Source: Streptomyces antibioticus (GTDB taxonomy: Bacteria > Actinomycetota > Actinomycetes > Streptomycetales > Streptomycetaceae). Taken from it: 64,000 nt of DNA. The position numbers and the translations under genes were made by a program. The notes below the pieces were generated by a model, which saw only the letters and a list, made by a program, of their open reading frames with translations, did no database searches and had not been told where the DNA came from. Below, piece by piece: positions 56,438-64,000 of the stretch. Location: the NCBI RefSeq assembly GCF_002019855.1, contig NZ_CM007717.1, positions 4,947,798 through 5,011,797 of the forward strand. Direction: 5' to 3'. How positions within the stretch are numbered: the stretch's first letter is position 1; each line of letters opens with the position of its first letter.

Positions 56438-57637
56438 GTGACCGAGAAGGCCGACCTCCAGTCCGTGCTCGACCGCGCAGCCGACGGTGGTCGGATCACC
56501 CCGGAAGAGGCGCTGGTCCTCTACCGCGACGCGCCCCTGCACGCGCTCGGCTCCGCCGCGGACGCCGTCCGCCGACGGAAGTACGCCGGGACCGAGCACA
56601 TCGCGACGTACATCATCGAGCGGAACATCAACTACACGAACGTGTGCGTCACGGCGTGCCGGTTCTGCGCCTTCTACGCGGCCCCCAAGGACAAGGACAA
56701 GGGCTGGACCCGCGACCTCGACGACATCCTGCGCCGCTGCGCCGAGACCGTCGAACTCGGCGGCACCCAGATCATGTTCCAGGGCGGCCACCACCCGGAC
56801 TACGGCGTCGAGTACTACGAGAAGCACTTCTCCGCGATCAAGGAGGCGTTCCCGCAGCTCGTGATCCACTCGCTGGGCGCGTCCGAGGTCGAGCACATGG
56901 CCCGGATCTCCAAGGTGAGCGTGGAGGAGGCCATCCAGCGGATCCACGCGGCCGGTCTCGACTCGTTCGCCGGCGCCGGCGCCGAGCTGCTCCCGGCCCG
57001 CCCGCGCAAGGCGATCGCGCCGCTCAAGGAGTCCGGCGAACGCTGGCTGGAGATCATGGAGACGGCCCACGGGCTGGGCGTCGAGTCCACCTCCACCATG
57101 CTGATGGGCACCGGCGAGACCAACGCCGAGCGCATCGAGCACCTGCGGATGATCCGTGACGTGCAGGACCGCACCGGCGGCTTCCGGGCGTTCATCCCGT
57201 ACACGTACCAGCCCGAGAACAACCACCTGAAGGGCCGTACGCAGGCCACGCTCTTCGAGTACCTGCGGATGATCGCCATCGCCCGGCTGTTCATGGACAA
57301 CATCCAGCACATCCAGGGCTCCTGGCTCACCACCGGCAAGGAGGTCGGCCAGCTCTCCCTGCACTACGGCGCGGACGACCTCGGCTCGATCATGCTGGAG
57401 GAGAACGTCGTCTCCTCGGCCGGTGCCAAGCACCGCTCCAACCGCCTTGAGATCATCGACCTGATCCGCAAGGCGGGCCGTGTCCCGGCCCAGCGTGCGA
57501 CGACCTACGAGCACCTCGTCGTCCACGACGACCCGGCGAACGACCCGGTCGACGAGCGCGTGATGTCCCACATCTCCTCGACCGCCATCGAGGGCGGCAC
57601 GGCCCACCCGGAACTGAAGCTCCTCACCTCCAACTAG
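56438..57637 (+). CDS. mqnC: Cyclic dehypoxanthinyl futalosine synthase MqnC (radical SAM)
   Basis: 399 aa. It closes the spiro ring of dehypoxanthine futalosine. The 4Fe-4S cysteines are C70-x3-C74-x2-C77 (VCVTACRFCAFY), followed by GGTQIMFQGGHHPDYGVEYYE and AGAGAELLPARPRKAIAPLK, which distinguish it from MqnE. The GTG start at 56438 follows GAAAGGGA. It is followed within 7 bp by an amidohydrolase-like gene. Confidence 0.95.
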   Translation: MTEKADLQSVLDRAADGGRITPEEALVLYRDAPLHALGSAADAVRRRKYAGTEHIATYIIERNINYTNVCVTACRFCAFYAAPKDKDKGWTRDLDDILRRCAETVELGGTQIMFQGGHHPDYGVEYYEKHFSAIKEAFPQLVIHSLGASEVEHMARISKVSVEEAIQRIHAAGLDSFAGAGAELLPARPRKAIAPLKESGERWLEIMETAHGLGVESTSTMLMGTGETNAERIEHLRMIRDVQDRTGGFRAFIPYTYQPENNHLKGRTQATLFEYLRMIAIARLFMDNIQHIQGSWLTTGKEVGQLSLHYGADDLGSIMLEENVVSSAGAKHRSNRLEIIDLIRKAGRVPAQRATTYEHLVVHDDPANDPVDERVMSHISSTAIEGGTAHPELKLLTSN

Positions 57638-57644
57638 CCGTTCC

Positions 57645-58301
57645 GTGCTGACGATTCATACAGCGGATCTGCTCGTGACCGGGGATCCGCGACACCCTCC
57701 CGTGCCCGGCGGCGCCGTGCTCGTGGACGGGCGGACCATCGCGGCCGTCGGCCCGTACGAGGAACTCGCCGAGGCGTCTCCCACGGCCCGCGTGCGCCGC
57801 TGGCCGGGCCTGCTCACCCCGGGGCTGCTCAACCCGTACGGCCCCGAACTCCTCGAACACGCCTACCATCCCGACCCGCGCGAGGCCGACGAGCTGGGCA
57901 CCGAGCCGCTCACCGGCGAGGCCCTCGCGGCGCTCGCCCCGACCGACACGCGCCGGGGCGCGAGCGCCCGGCGCGGGGTGCAGCGGATGCTGGCGCACGG
58001 CACCGTGGCCGTGGCGGGCGACCTGTGGCGCCCGGCCGTGCTGGACGCCGTGCGCCGGGCCGGGCTCACGGTGGAGCAGCGCTTCACCGATCCGGCGGGC
58101 CCGCCGTCACTCGACCCGCTGGCTGCCGACGGTGGCCGGAGCCTGCGCGAGGCGATCGTGACACCGCTCGCCCCGGTGCCCGGCGCGGCCGCCACCTTCG
58201 CCGTCTTCGACGCCCCCGACGAGGCCGCGCTGACGACCCGGGGCGCGTCCTGCTGCATCGCCACGGTGATCGACGGCCGTCTGCTGTACCGGTCCAGGTG
58301 A
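57645..58301 (+). CDS. Imidazolonepropionase-like domain protein lacking metal-binding residues
   Basis: 218 aa. It starts like an amidohydrolase (IHTADLLVTGDPRHPPVPGGAVLVDGRTIAAVGPYEEL, then RRWPGLLTPGLLN), but the usual H-x-H after PGLVN is replaced by PYGPELLEHAYHPD. The TIM barrel is largely missing; only a short helix region and the C-terminal beta strands (ATVIDGRLLYRSR) remain. It is likely non-catalytic. It starts 7 bp after mqnC, so it is probably co-transcribed with it. Its role is unknown; it might bind a futalosine intermediate. Confidence 0.8.
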   Translation: MLTIHTADLLVTGDPRHPPVPGGAVLVDGRTIAAVGPYEELAEASPTARVRRWPGLLTPGLLNPYGPELLEHAYHPDPREADELGTEPLTGEALAALAPTDTRRGASARRGVQRMLAHGTVAVAGDLWRPAVLDAVRRAGLTVEQRFTDPAGPPSLDPLAADGGRSLREAIVTPLAPVPGAAATFAVFDAPDEAALTTRGASCCIATVIDGRLLYRSR

Positions 58302-58311
58302 GCCCCCGGGG

Positions 58312-59334
58312 CTACCCCGAGAACGCCTCCGCGAACGCGCCCGGACTCTGCTCCACCCCACTGCAATTGGTGAGCGCGTCGTCCGTGGCGGTGCCCTCCT
58401 CACACTGCTGGTCCCGGAAGGTCGACCACATCGACACCCAGGAGATGCCCTTCTCCTCCGCGAACTCCCGCACCTCCGCCGCGTCGGCCAGCGTGAACGT
58501 CTCGTTGGCGACGTCGTTCGTGCCGAGCATCGAGGTGAGCGCCATCGCCCGCCACGCCGTGGCGTCCGACGTGCCGAAGACGTCCTTCAACTGCGCCTGC
58601 GCCGCCGTCGCCGAGGTGATCGCGTACGCGCCCATGTCCCCGTCGTACGACTCCCCGTAGTTCATCGTCATCAGATTGACGGTGGAGACCTGCACGTCGT
58701 ACTTGTTCGCGGACTTCAGCAGCGCGAGCCCGTCCTCGTCCAGCCCGGACGGCATCACCGGCAGCGTGAACGACACCTCCAGGTCCGGCCGTTCCTCCTG
58801 GAGCAGCGCGATCGCCCGGGAGCGCAGGGCGACCGAGTCGGCGTCGGTCAGCTCGTCGCCCTCGATGTCGAAGTCGGCCTGGGTGGAACCGGCCGCGTCG
58901 AGCGCCGCGCCGTACGCCTCCGCCAGCGCGGCCGCGTCGGAGCACGTGGCGCCCAGCTCCTTGCCGGACGCCCCGCCGAAGGAGACCCGGACCGTGGCGC
59001 CCGACTCCTTCAGCGCGGAGATCCGCGAGGTCACCGCCGAGTCGTCGACGGCGTGCGTCCCGTTCCACTCGGGCGTGCAGCCGCTGCCGTCGGAGATGAC
59101 GAAGGCCAGGTTGTACGTCGACGGCGAGCCGGCCGTGTCGTTGTCGGAGGGCTCGACGGCGCTGACGTACGGGGCGTACGCCGTGCCGGACGCGGACGCG
59201 GAGACAGACGGCGACGGCGTGGCCCCCTTCGCCTGCTGCTCCTCGGCGGATCCCCCGGATCCCGTGGAGCATCCCGCCGTGGCCAGGACGAGCAGGCAGG
59301 TCAGCCCGGCCGTCGGCACCAGGAAACTCCGCAT
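58312..59334 (-). CDS. Secreted lipoprotein, glycoside hydrolase family 18-like (chitinase-like)
   Basis: 340 aa. A lipobox signal peptide (LTCLLVLATAGC, cysteine at about residue 22) precedes a Ser/Ala linker and a GH18-like barrel. TVRVSFGGASGKEL matches the SxGG strand, and STQADFDIEGDELTD takes the place of the DxxDxDxE catalytic strand with D-x-D-x-E preserved. The later strand VNLMTMNYGESY is also typical. It probably cleaves or binds beta-1,4-GlcNAc polymers at the cell surface, near the polysaccharide-synthesis genes that follow. ATG at 59334; a TTG six bases upstream is possible. Confidence 0.83.
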   Translation of the reverse strand: MRSFLVPTAGLTCLLVLATAGCSTGSGGSAEEQQAKGATPSPSVSASASGTAYAPYVSAVEPSDNDTAGSPSTYNLAFVISDGSGCTPEWNGTHAVDDSAVTSRISALKESGATVRVSFGGASGKELGATCSDAAALAEAYGAALDAAGSTQADFDIEGDELTDADSVALRSRAIALLQEERPDLEVSFTLPVMPSGLDEDGLALLKSANKYDVQVSTVNLMTMNYGESYDGDMGAYAITSATAAQAQLKDVFGTSDATAWRAMALTSMLGTNDVANETFTLADAAEVREFAEEKGISWVSMWSTFRDQQCEEGTATDDALTNCSGVEQSPGAFAEAFSG

Positions 59335-59509
59335 GTACAAGCACCCGCTTTCGTGAATCGACCCCCGGACTCGAAATCTCTCACATGCGGACCGATCGCA
59401 CGGGCACAGTGCGAATCTCTCAGGAAGGAGACAGGTTCACCCCTTTCTCATGGGTGCCTCATATACGGGTCAGAGTTTCTGCCACATAAGGCTCCTTAAC
59501 ATCCGGGGA

Positions 59510-59926
59510 ATGCAATCCGAGTCTGCTTTCGACAGTCGTGAGGACGTTCGCGTTCGCGGTCGCCGTCGCAAACGCGGTGGCGCGAGCGGCCCCGCCGACG
59601 GACCCGTGTTCGTGGACACCTCCGGCCGCAGGTCCAAGCTGCTGCGCCGGGTGGGCGTCCTCCTCGGCGTCGGCTGTCTCGCCTACGCCGCCGTCCTCGG
59701 CGCCGCCTTCATGGGCTGGGGGACCTCCCTGACGCCGTCCTCGCTGCTGCCGTTCGGGGGCGGCCAGGGCGGTGGCGGACAGGGCGGCGGCGGGCGGCCC
59801 GGCGGCTTCGGTCCCGCGGGCGGTGTCGGGGCGGAGGTGGGGGCGCCGCCCACCGGGGCGCTACCCACCGGGGCCGCGCCCCCGAGCGCGAGCCCGACCG
59901 TGACGGCCTCCCCGTCCGCCGGCTGA
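59510..59926 (+). CDS. Small membrane protein with Gly/Pro-rich extracytoplasmic tail
   Basis: 138 aa. An Arg-rich cytosolic start (DVRVRGRRRKRGG) is followed by one membrane helix (LLRRVGVLLGVGCLAYAAVLGAAFMGWG, about 43-68). A Gly/Gln/Pro/Ser tail outside the membrane follows (GGGQGGGGQGGGG, then TGALPTGAAPP). The start is uncertain: ATG at 59510 has GGGGA too close to it. It lies 50 bp before the deacetylase-glycosyltransferase and is probably an accessory subunit of it. Confidence 0.7.
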   Translation: MQSESAFDSREDVRVRGRRRKRGGASGPADGPVFVDTSGRRSKLLRRVGVLLGVGCLAYAAVLGAAFMGWGTSLTPSSLLPFGGGQGGGGQGGGGRPGGFGPAGGVGAEVGAPPTGALPTGAAPPSASPTVTASPSAG

Positions 59927-59976
59927 CATCCCTTCCCTCCGCCCCCGCCCCCTCGACGGAACGCAGCCCCACACCC

Positions 59977-62247
59977 ATGACGACGACTTCCTCCCGTGGC
60001 CGCCGCCGCGCCCCCTCCCGCATCGGCCGCGCCGCGGGCAAGGCCGCCGCGCTCCAGAAGCCGCGGGTCATCCTCGCCCTGCTGCTTCTGCTGGCCCTGA
60101 CCAGCGTGATGCTCCTCGACGGCTATCTGCGCGCCGAGGTCGGCGGCGACCAGCGCGTCCGCACCGGCGCCAGCTCCAGCGACGTACCGGACGAGATCCT
60201 CGACGGCGGCCCGATCCTCACCTTCCGGGGCGGCCAGGCCACGACCGTGTCCGTCCCGGACAAGACGATCGCGCTCACCTTCGACGACGGCCCGAACCCC
60301 ACCTGGACACCCCAAGTCCTCAAGATCCTCGAGGAGTACGACGTCCCCGGCACCTTCTTCGTCGTGGGCTCGATGGTCTCGCGCTACCCGGGGATCGTGA
60401 AGGACATGGTCGAGCAGGGCAACGAGGTGGGCATCCACACCTTCACCCACGTCGACCTCTCCTACCAGAGCCAGGCCCGCGTCACCCGGGAGATGACACA
60501 GACGCAGCTCGCCCTCGCCGGTGCGGCCGGCATCACGACCACGCTGTTCCGCGCCCCGTACTCCTCCGAGACGGACGCCATCGACAACTACAGCTGGCCC
60601 GTCTACAAGGAGCTGGGCGAGGACGGCTACACCAGCGTCTTCGTCGACACCGACAGCGACGACTGGAAGCGCCCCGGCGTCTCGAAGATCATCAAGTGGG
60701 CCACTCCGGAGGACGGCGAGGGCGCGTCGGTGCTCTTCCACGACGCGGGCGGGGAGCGGTCGCAGACGATCGCGGCGCTGCCGAAGTACATCGAGAAGAT
60801 GAAGGCGGCGGGGTACACCTTCACCACGATCAGCGGGGCGATGGCGGAGCAGAACGGTACCGATGCCGGTGCCGGCGCCGGTGCCGGGAGCACGGGGGGC
60901 AACGGCATCCCGGGCGCCGGTCTGGCGGCCGCCTCGCCTCTCCAGGCCGCCCACCGCCAGGCCACCGGCGTCACCCTCTACGAGGGCAAGGCGCTCATCG
61001 CGGCGGTCACCCTCGCCGAGTGGACCGTCCCGGCGCTCTCGGTCGGACTGATGGTCGTCGGCGTCGCGGTCATGGGCCGCTTCGGGATGATGCTCGTCCT
61101 CGCCCGCCGCCACCACCGCAGACGCAACAGACGCCGCTTCAGTTGGGGACCGACGGTCACGCGCCCGGTGAGCGTGATCGTCCCGGCGTACAACGAGAAG
61201 GAGTGCATCGCCAACACCCTGGAGTCGCTGGCGAAGAGCACCCATCCGATCGAGATCCTCGTCGTCGACGACGGTTCCACGGACGGTACGTCGCAGATCG
61301 CGCGCGACGCGGCCGACCGGCTCGGCATGACGAACGTCCGGGTCCTGCGGCAGGAGAACGCCGGCAAGCCCGCCGCCCTCAACCACGGTGTCCGCAGCGC
61401 CCGTCACGACATCGTCGTGATGATGGACGGCGACACCGTCTTCGAGCCGGACGCCGTGCACCAGTTGGTGCAGCCCTTCGCCGACCCGAAGGTCGGAGCG
61501 GTCGCCGGCAACGCCAAGGTCGGCAACCGCGACACGGTCATCGGCGCCTGGCAGCACATCGAGTACGTGATGGGCTTCAACCTCGACCGCCGCATGTACG
61601 ACCTGCTGCGCTGCATGCCCACCATCCCGGGCGCGATCGGCGCGTTCCGCCGCGACGCCGTCCTGGAGGTCGGCGGCATGAGCGAGGACACCCTCGCCGA
61701 GGACACCGACATCACGATCGCCATGCACCGCGCGGGCTGGCAGGTCGTCTACCAGGAGCACGCCAAGGCGTGGACGGAGGCGCCGGGTTCGCTGAAGCAG
61801 TTGTGGTCCCAGCGCTACCGCTGGTCCTACGGCACCATGCAGGCGCTGTGGAAGCACCGCAAGTCGCTGACGGACAAGGGGCCTTCGGGTCGCTTCGGCC
61901 GGGTCGGGATGCCGCTGGTGGTGCTCTTCCAGATCGTCACGCCGGTCTTCGCCCCGCTCATCGACGTCTTCACCCTCTACTCGATGATCTTCATCGACTT
62001 CCGGGCGGCGCTGCTGGCCTGGCTGGCGGTCCTGTGCGTCCAACTGGTGTGCGCGGCCTACGCGTTCCGGCTCGACCGCGAGAAGTACCGGTATCTGCTG
62101 ATGATGCCGCTCCAGCAGTTGGCCTACCGCCAGATGATGTACCTCGTCCTCATCCACTCCTGCGTCACGGCGCTCACCGGCGGCCGGCTGCGCTGGCAGA
62201 AGCTGAAGCGCACGGGCGAGGTCGGGACCCCGGCCGGGGTGAGTTGA
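59977..62247 (+). CDS. Bifunctional polysaccharide deacetylase / family 2 glycosyltransferase (MatB/PgaC-like)
   Basis: 756 aa. An N-terminal membrane helix (VILALLLLLALTSVMLLDGYL) is followed by an external NodB deacetylase domain (about 90-290: LTFDDGPNPTW with D103/D104, H-x3-H in VGIHTFTHVDLS). Another helix follows (about 345), then a cytosolic GT2 domain (about 395-640): VIVPAYNEKE, DDGS, MMDGDT, EDTD and QRYRW. C-terminal helices complete the channel. Such fusions make and N-deacetylate poly-beta-1,6-GlcNAc-like exopolymers; Streptomyces MatB has this layout as I recall. It overlaps the acyltransferase start. Confidence 0.92.
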   Translation: MTTTSSRGRRRAPSRIGRAAGKAAALQKPRVILALLLLLALTSVMLLDGYLRAEVGGDQRVRTGASSSDVPDEILDGGPILTFRGGQATTVSVPDKTIALTFDDGPNPTWTPQVLKILEEYDVPGTFFVVGSMVSRYPGIVKDMVEQGNEVGIHTFTHVDLSYQSQARVTREMTQTQLALAGAAGITTTLFRAPYSSETDAIDNYSWPVYKELGEDGYTSVFVDTDSDDWKRPGVSKIIKWATPEDGEGASVLFHDAGGERSQTIAALPKYIEKMKAAGYTFTTISGAMAEQNGTDAGAGAGAGSTGGNGIPGAGLAAASPLQAAHRQATGVTLYEGKALIAAVTLAEWTVPALSVGLMVVGVAVMGRFGMMLVLARRHHRRRNRRRFSWGPTVTRPVSVIVPAYNEKECIANTLESLAKSTHPIEILVVDDGSTDGTSQIARDAADRLGMTNVRVLRQENAGKPAALNHGVRSARHDIVVMMDGDTVFEPDAVHQLVQPFADPKVGAVAGNAKVGNRDTVIGAWQHIEYVMGFNLDRRMYDLLRCMPTIPGAIGAFRRDAVLEVGGMSEDTLAEDTDITIAMHRAGWQVVYQEHAKAWTEAPGSLKQLWSQRYRWSYGTMQALWKHRKSLTDKGPSGRFGRVGMPLVVLFQIVTPVFAPLIDVFTLYSMIFIDFRAALLAWLAVLCVQLVCAAYAFRLDREKYRYLLMMPLQQLAYRQMMYLVLIHSCVTALTGGRLRWQKLKRTGEVGTPAGVS

Positions 62248-63350
62248 TGGGGGCGCACCGGAGGGGGCGGGGGCTGGCGGGGGTGAGCGTACGGGAAGCC
62301 GCGCCCGCGTCCGCGCCTCCCCAGCGGGACCGCTATTTCGACACCCTCCGGGCCCTCGCCCTGATCAGGGTCGTCGGGTATCACACCTTCAACTGGGCCT
62401 GGGCGGGGCTGGTCTTCCCGTCCATGGGGATCATGTTCGCCCTGGCCGGCACCCTGATGGCCAAGTCCCTGGAACGCCCCGCGCCCAAGGTCGTCCGAAG
62501 CCGGCTGCGCCGACTGCTGCCGCCGTTCTGGTTCTGGGGCGTCTTCGTCGTCCTCGCCATGCTGCTGCACGGCTGGATGCCGGACTGGCGGATCGTCTAC
62601 TGGATCGTCCCGCTGGGCGATCCGCCGGGCAACGCCTGGGGCGAGCAGGCGTGGGAGATCCTCTGGTACCTGCGCACCTACCTGTGGTTCGTGCTGCTCT
62701 CCCCGCTGCTGCTGCGGGTGTTCCGGCTCGCCCCGCTCCCGGTGCTCGTGCTCTCCCTCGTACCGGTGCTGGTGCTGAACTTCGTGTGGGCGGGCCCGGA
62801 CGGCCGGATCGGCACCGCCCTGTGGGACCTGTCGACGTACCTGTGCTGCTGGCTGCTCGGCTTCGCGCACCGCGACGGCGTGCTCCGGCGGATGAGACCG
62901 GCCGCGGTCGCCGTCCTCTCCCTCGCGGCGCTCGGCTTCGGCGGCTGGTACGCCCTCGCCCACCGGGCCGAGTTCGGCACCCACGACCTGGACGAGAACC
63001 CGCTCGCCCAGGCGTTCTGGTCGGCCGGGTTCGTGCTCCCGCTGCTGTGGGCGAAGGCGCGCTTCGGCATCGGCTTCGCCCGGCTGACCCGGTTCCGCCG
63101 GACGAACCGGATCGTCACCGTCTTCAACGCGCGCGCGGTCACGATCTACCTCTGGCACGAGATCGCGCTGCTCCTCGCGGTCCCGCTGATCGACCGGTTC
63201 TGGGACGTCCCGGCCTTCGAGGCGTATCTGCCGCTGGACAGCCAGTGGTTCCTGTTCGGCGTCGGCTGGCTGCTGATCGGGGTGTTCGTGCTGCTGTGCG
63301 GCTGGGTGGAGGACGTCGCGGCGAGGAAGCGGCCGAGGCTGCTGCCATGA
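62247..63350 (+). CDS. Acyltransferase family 3 membrane protein
   Basis: 367 aa. After a short basic tail, RDRYFDTLRALALIRVVGYHTFNWAW is the acyltransferase-3 start with the conserved R and H. About ten membrane helices follow, ending with VTIYLWHEIALLLAVPLID and a final helix before RKRPRLLP. It probably O-acylates the exopolysaccharide made by the preceding gene (TGATG overlap, so co-translated). Confidence 0.88.
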   Translation: MGAHRRGRGLAGVSVREAAPASAPPQRDRYFDTLRALALIRVVGYHTFNWAWAGLVFPSMGIMFALAGTLMAKSLERPAPKVVRSRLRRLLPPFWFWGVFVVLAMLLHGWMPDWRIVYWIVPLGDPPGNAWGEQAWEILWYLRTYLWFVLLSPLLLRVFRLAPLPVLVLSLVPVLVLNFVWAGPDGRIGTALWDLSTYLCCWLLGFAHRDGVLRRMRPAAVAVLSLAALGFGGWYALAHRAEFGTHDLDENPLAQAFWSAGFVLPLLWAKARFGIGFARLTRFRRTNRIVTVFNARAVTIYLWHEIALLLAVPLIDRFWDVPAFEAYLPLDSQWFLFGVGWLLIGVFVLLCGWVEDVAARKRPRLLP

Positions 63351-63394
63351 GGGCGTGCCGTGAGCGCCGGGAGGCGTGCTGTAAGAATGGCGAG

Positions 63395-64000
63395 GTGACC
63401 CGTGCTTCCCTGAACAAGCAGCCCCACGAAGTCGCCTCGATGTTCGACCGCGTGGCGGAACGGTACGACCTGACGAACGACGTGCTGTCGCTCGGCCAGG
63501 ACCGCAGGTGGCGCAAGGAGGTGGCGACGGCGGTCGACGCCCGTCCGGCGCAGAAGATCCTCGACCTCGCCGCGGGCACGGCCACCTCGTCCCTGCCGTT
63601 CGCCCGGACCGGCGCGTACGTCGTCCCCTGCGACTTCTCGCTCGGCATGCTCCAGGTCGGCAAGCGGAAGCACGGCTGGCTGCCGTTCACCGCCGGGGAC
63701 GCCACCCGGCTGCCGTTCAAGGACGACACCTTCGACGCCGTCACCATCTCCTTCGGCCTGCGCAACGTCCAGGACTTCGACGCGGCGCTGCGCGAGATGC
63801 ACCGGGTGACCCGGCCCGGCGGACGCGTGGTGATCTGCGAGTTCTCCCACCCGACGTGGGCGCCCTTCCGGACCGTCTACACCGAGTACCTGATGCGCGC
63901 CCTGCCGCCGGTCGCCCGCGCGGTCTCCTCCAACCCCGACGCCTACGTCTATCTCGCCGAGTCCATCCGCGCCTGGCCCGACCAGCCCGCGCTGGCCGAA
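63395..64000 (+). CDS. menG: Demethylmenaquinone methyltransferase MenG/UbiE (runs off the window)
   Basis: 202 codons are visible; the 3' end is outside the window. The Ubie signature ASMFDRVAERYDLTNDVLSLGQDRRWRKEV, SAM motif I ILDLAAGTATSSLPFA, GDATRLPFKDDTFDAVTISFGLRNVQDF and EMHRVTRPGGRVVICEFSHP are all clear. It performs the last step of menaquinone synthesis, C-methylation of demethylmenaquinone. GTG start at 63395. Its presence completes a neighbourhood with mqnA, mqnC, mqnE, mqnP, ubiD and ubiX. Confidence 0.95.
   Translation, partial: MTRASLNKQPHEVASMFDRVAERYDLTNDVLSLGQDRRWRKEVATAVDARPAQKILDLAAGTATSSLPFARTGAYVVPCDFSLGMLQVGKRKHGWLPFTAGDATRLPFKDDTFDAVTISFGLRNVQDFDAALREMHRVTRPGGRVVICEFSHPTWAPFRTVYTEYLMRALPPVARAVSSNPDAYVYLAESIRAWPDQPALAE

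Noticed and set aside
1..64000. tRNA, rRNA or riboswitch genes
   Set aside because: No cloverleaf-like or conserved RNA sequence was noticed by eye. A covariance-model scan was not possible, so small RNAs cannot be excluded.

Overview
The window is high-GC DNA with GTG/ATG starts, many 4-bp stop/start overlaps, Tat-type lipoprotein signals, DUF397/XRE pairs, a SARP-NB-ARC-TPR regulator and many membrane-anchored developmental-type proteins. All of this points to the chromosome core of a Streptomyces. From memory, the gene order on both sides follows the S. coelicolor SCO4469-SCO4556 neighbourhood (hemL, cytochrome c maturation, menaquinone, cold shock, mqnA, mqnC, menG). That match was not computed here.

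Left part (1-24.5 kb). A flavoprotein fragment with an apparent frameshift and a small conserved gene precede hemL, a phosphatase, a secreted deacetylase-like lipoprotein and the ResA-CcdA-ResB-CcsB cytochrome c maturation operon (5042-9244). An SRPBCC protein, a cytosine deaminase, a CDP-alcohol phosphatidyltransferase and a 0.55-kb degenerate repeat follow. Next comes the futalosine menaquinone block: UbiD-like decarboxylase, MqnP, UbiX, an AsnC regulator and MqnE. A fatty-acid block closes this part: TetR, MaoC, two-domain ketoreductase, thiolase and acyl-CoA ligase.

Middle part (24.5-45.4 kb). This is an accessory block that looks like a chromosomal type IV secretion/conjugation-like machine without relaxase or integrase. 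It holds an ECF sigma factor, a lytic transglycosylase, a degenerate P-loop protein, two tandem VirB2-like membrane peptides, a VirB8/TcpC-like protein, a VirB6/TrbL-like protein, an SCO6880-type protein, a VirB4-like ATPase and a VirD4/TraG-like coupling ATPase. It also holds an NlpC/P60 hydrolase, a DUF4913 protein, a possible substrate, a large SARP regulator and a ChW-repeat surface protein. A short motif, GGCC(C)GTTGTG-N3-5-YCGR, recurs in front of seven of its transcription units. The last 50 bp of the acyl-CoA ligase gene reappear at the far end (45350-45399, 43/50 identical). This suggests that the block was inserted at that gene's 3' end.

Right part (45.4-64 kb). Small hypothetical genes, an XRE/DUF397/HATPase module, cyclophilin, DUF1877, a methyltransferase, AzlCD with a divergent XRE-cupin regulator and paired operators, and a cold-shock protein come first. 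The menaquinone genes then resume with mqnA, mqnC and menG, interleaved with a membrane Ser/Thr kinase, a prepilin-peptidase-like protein, an amidohydrolase-like protein lacking metal ligands, a GH18-like lipoprotein, and a fused deacetylase-glycosyltransferase with an acyltransferase partner. The futalosine genes mqnB and mqnD are not in this window. No rRNA, tRNA, CRISPR array or insertion sequence was seen.
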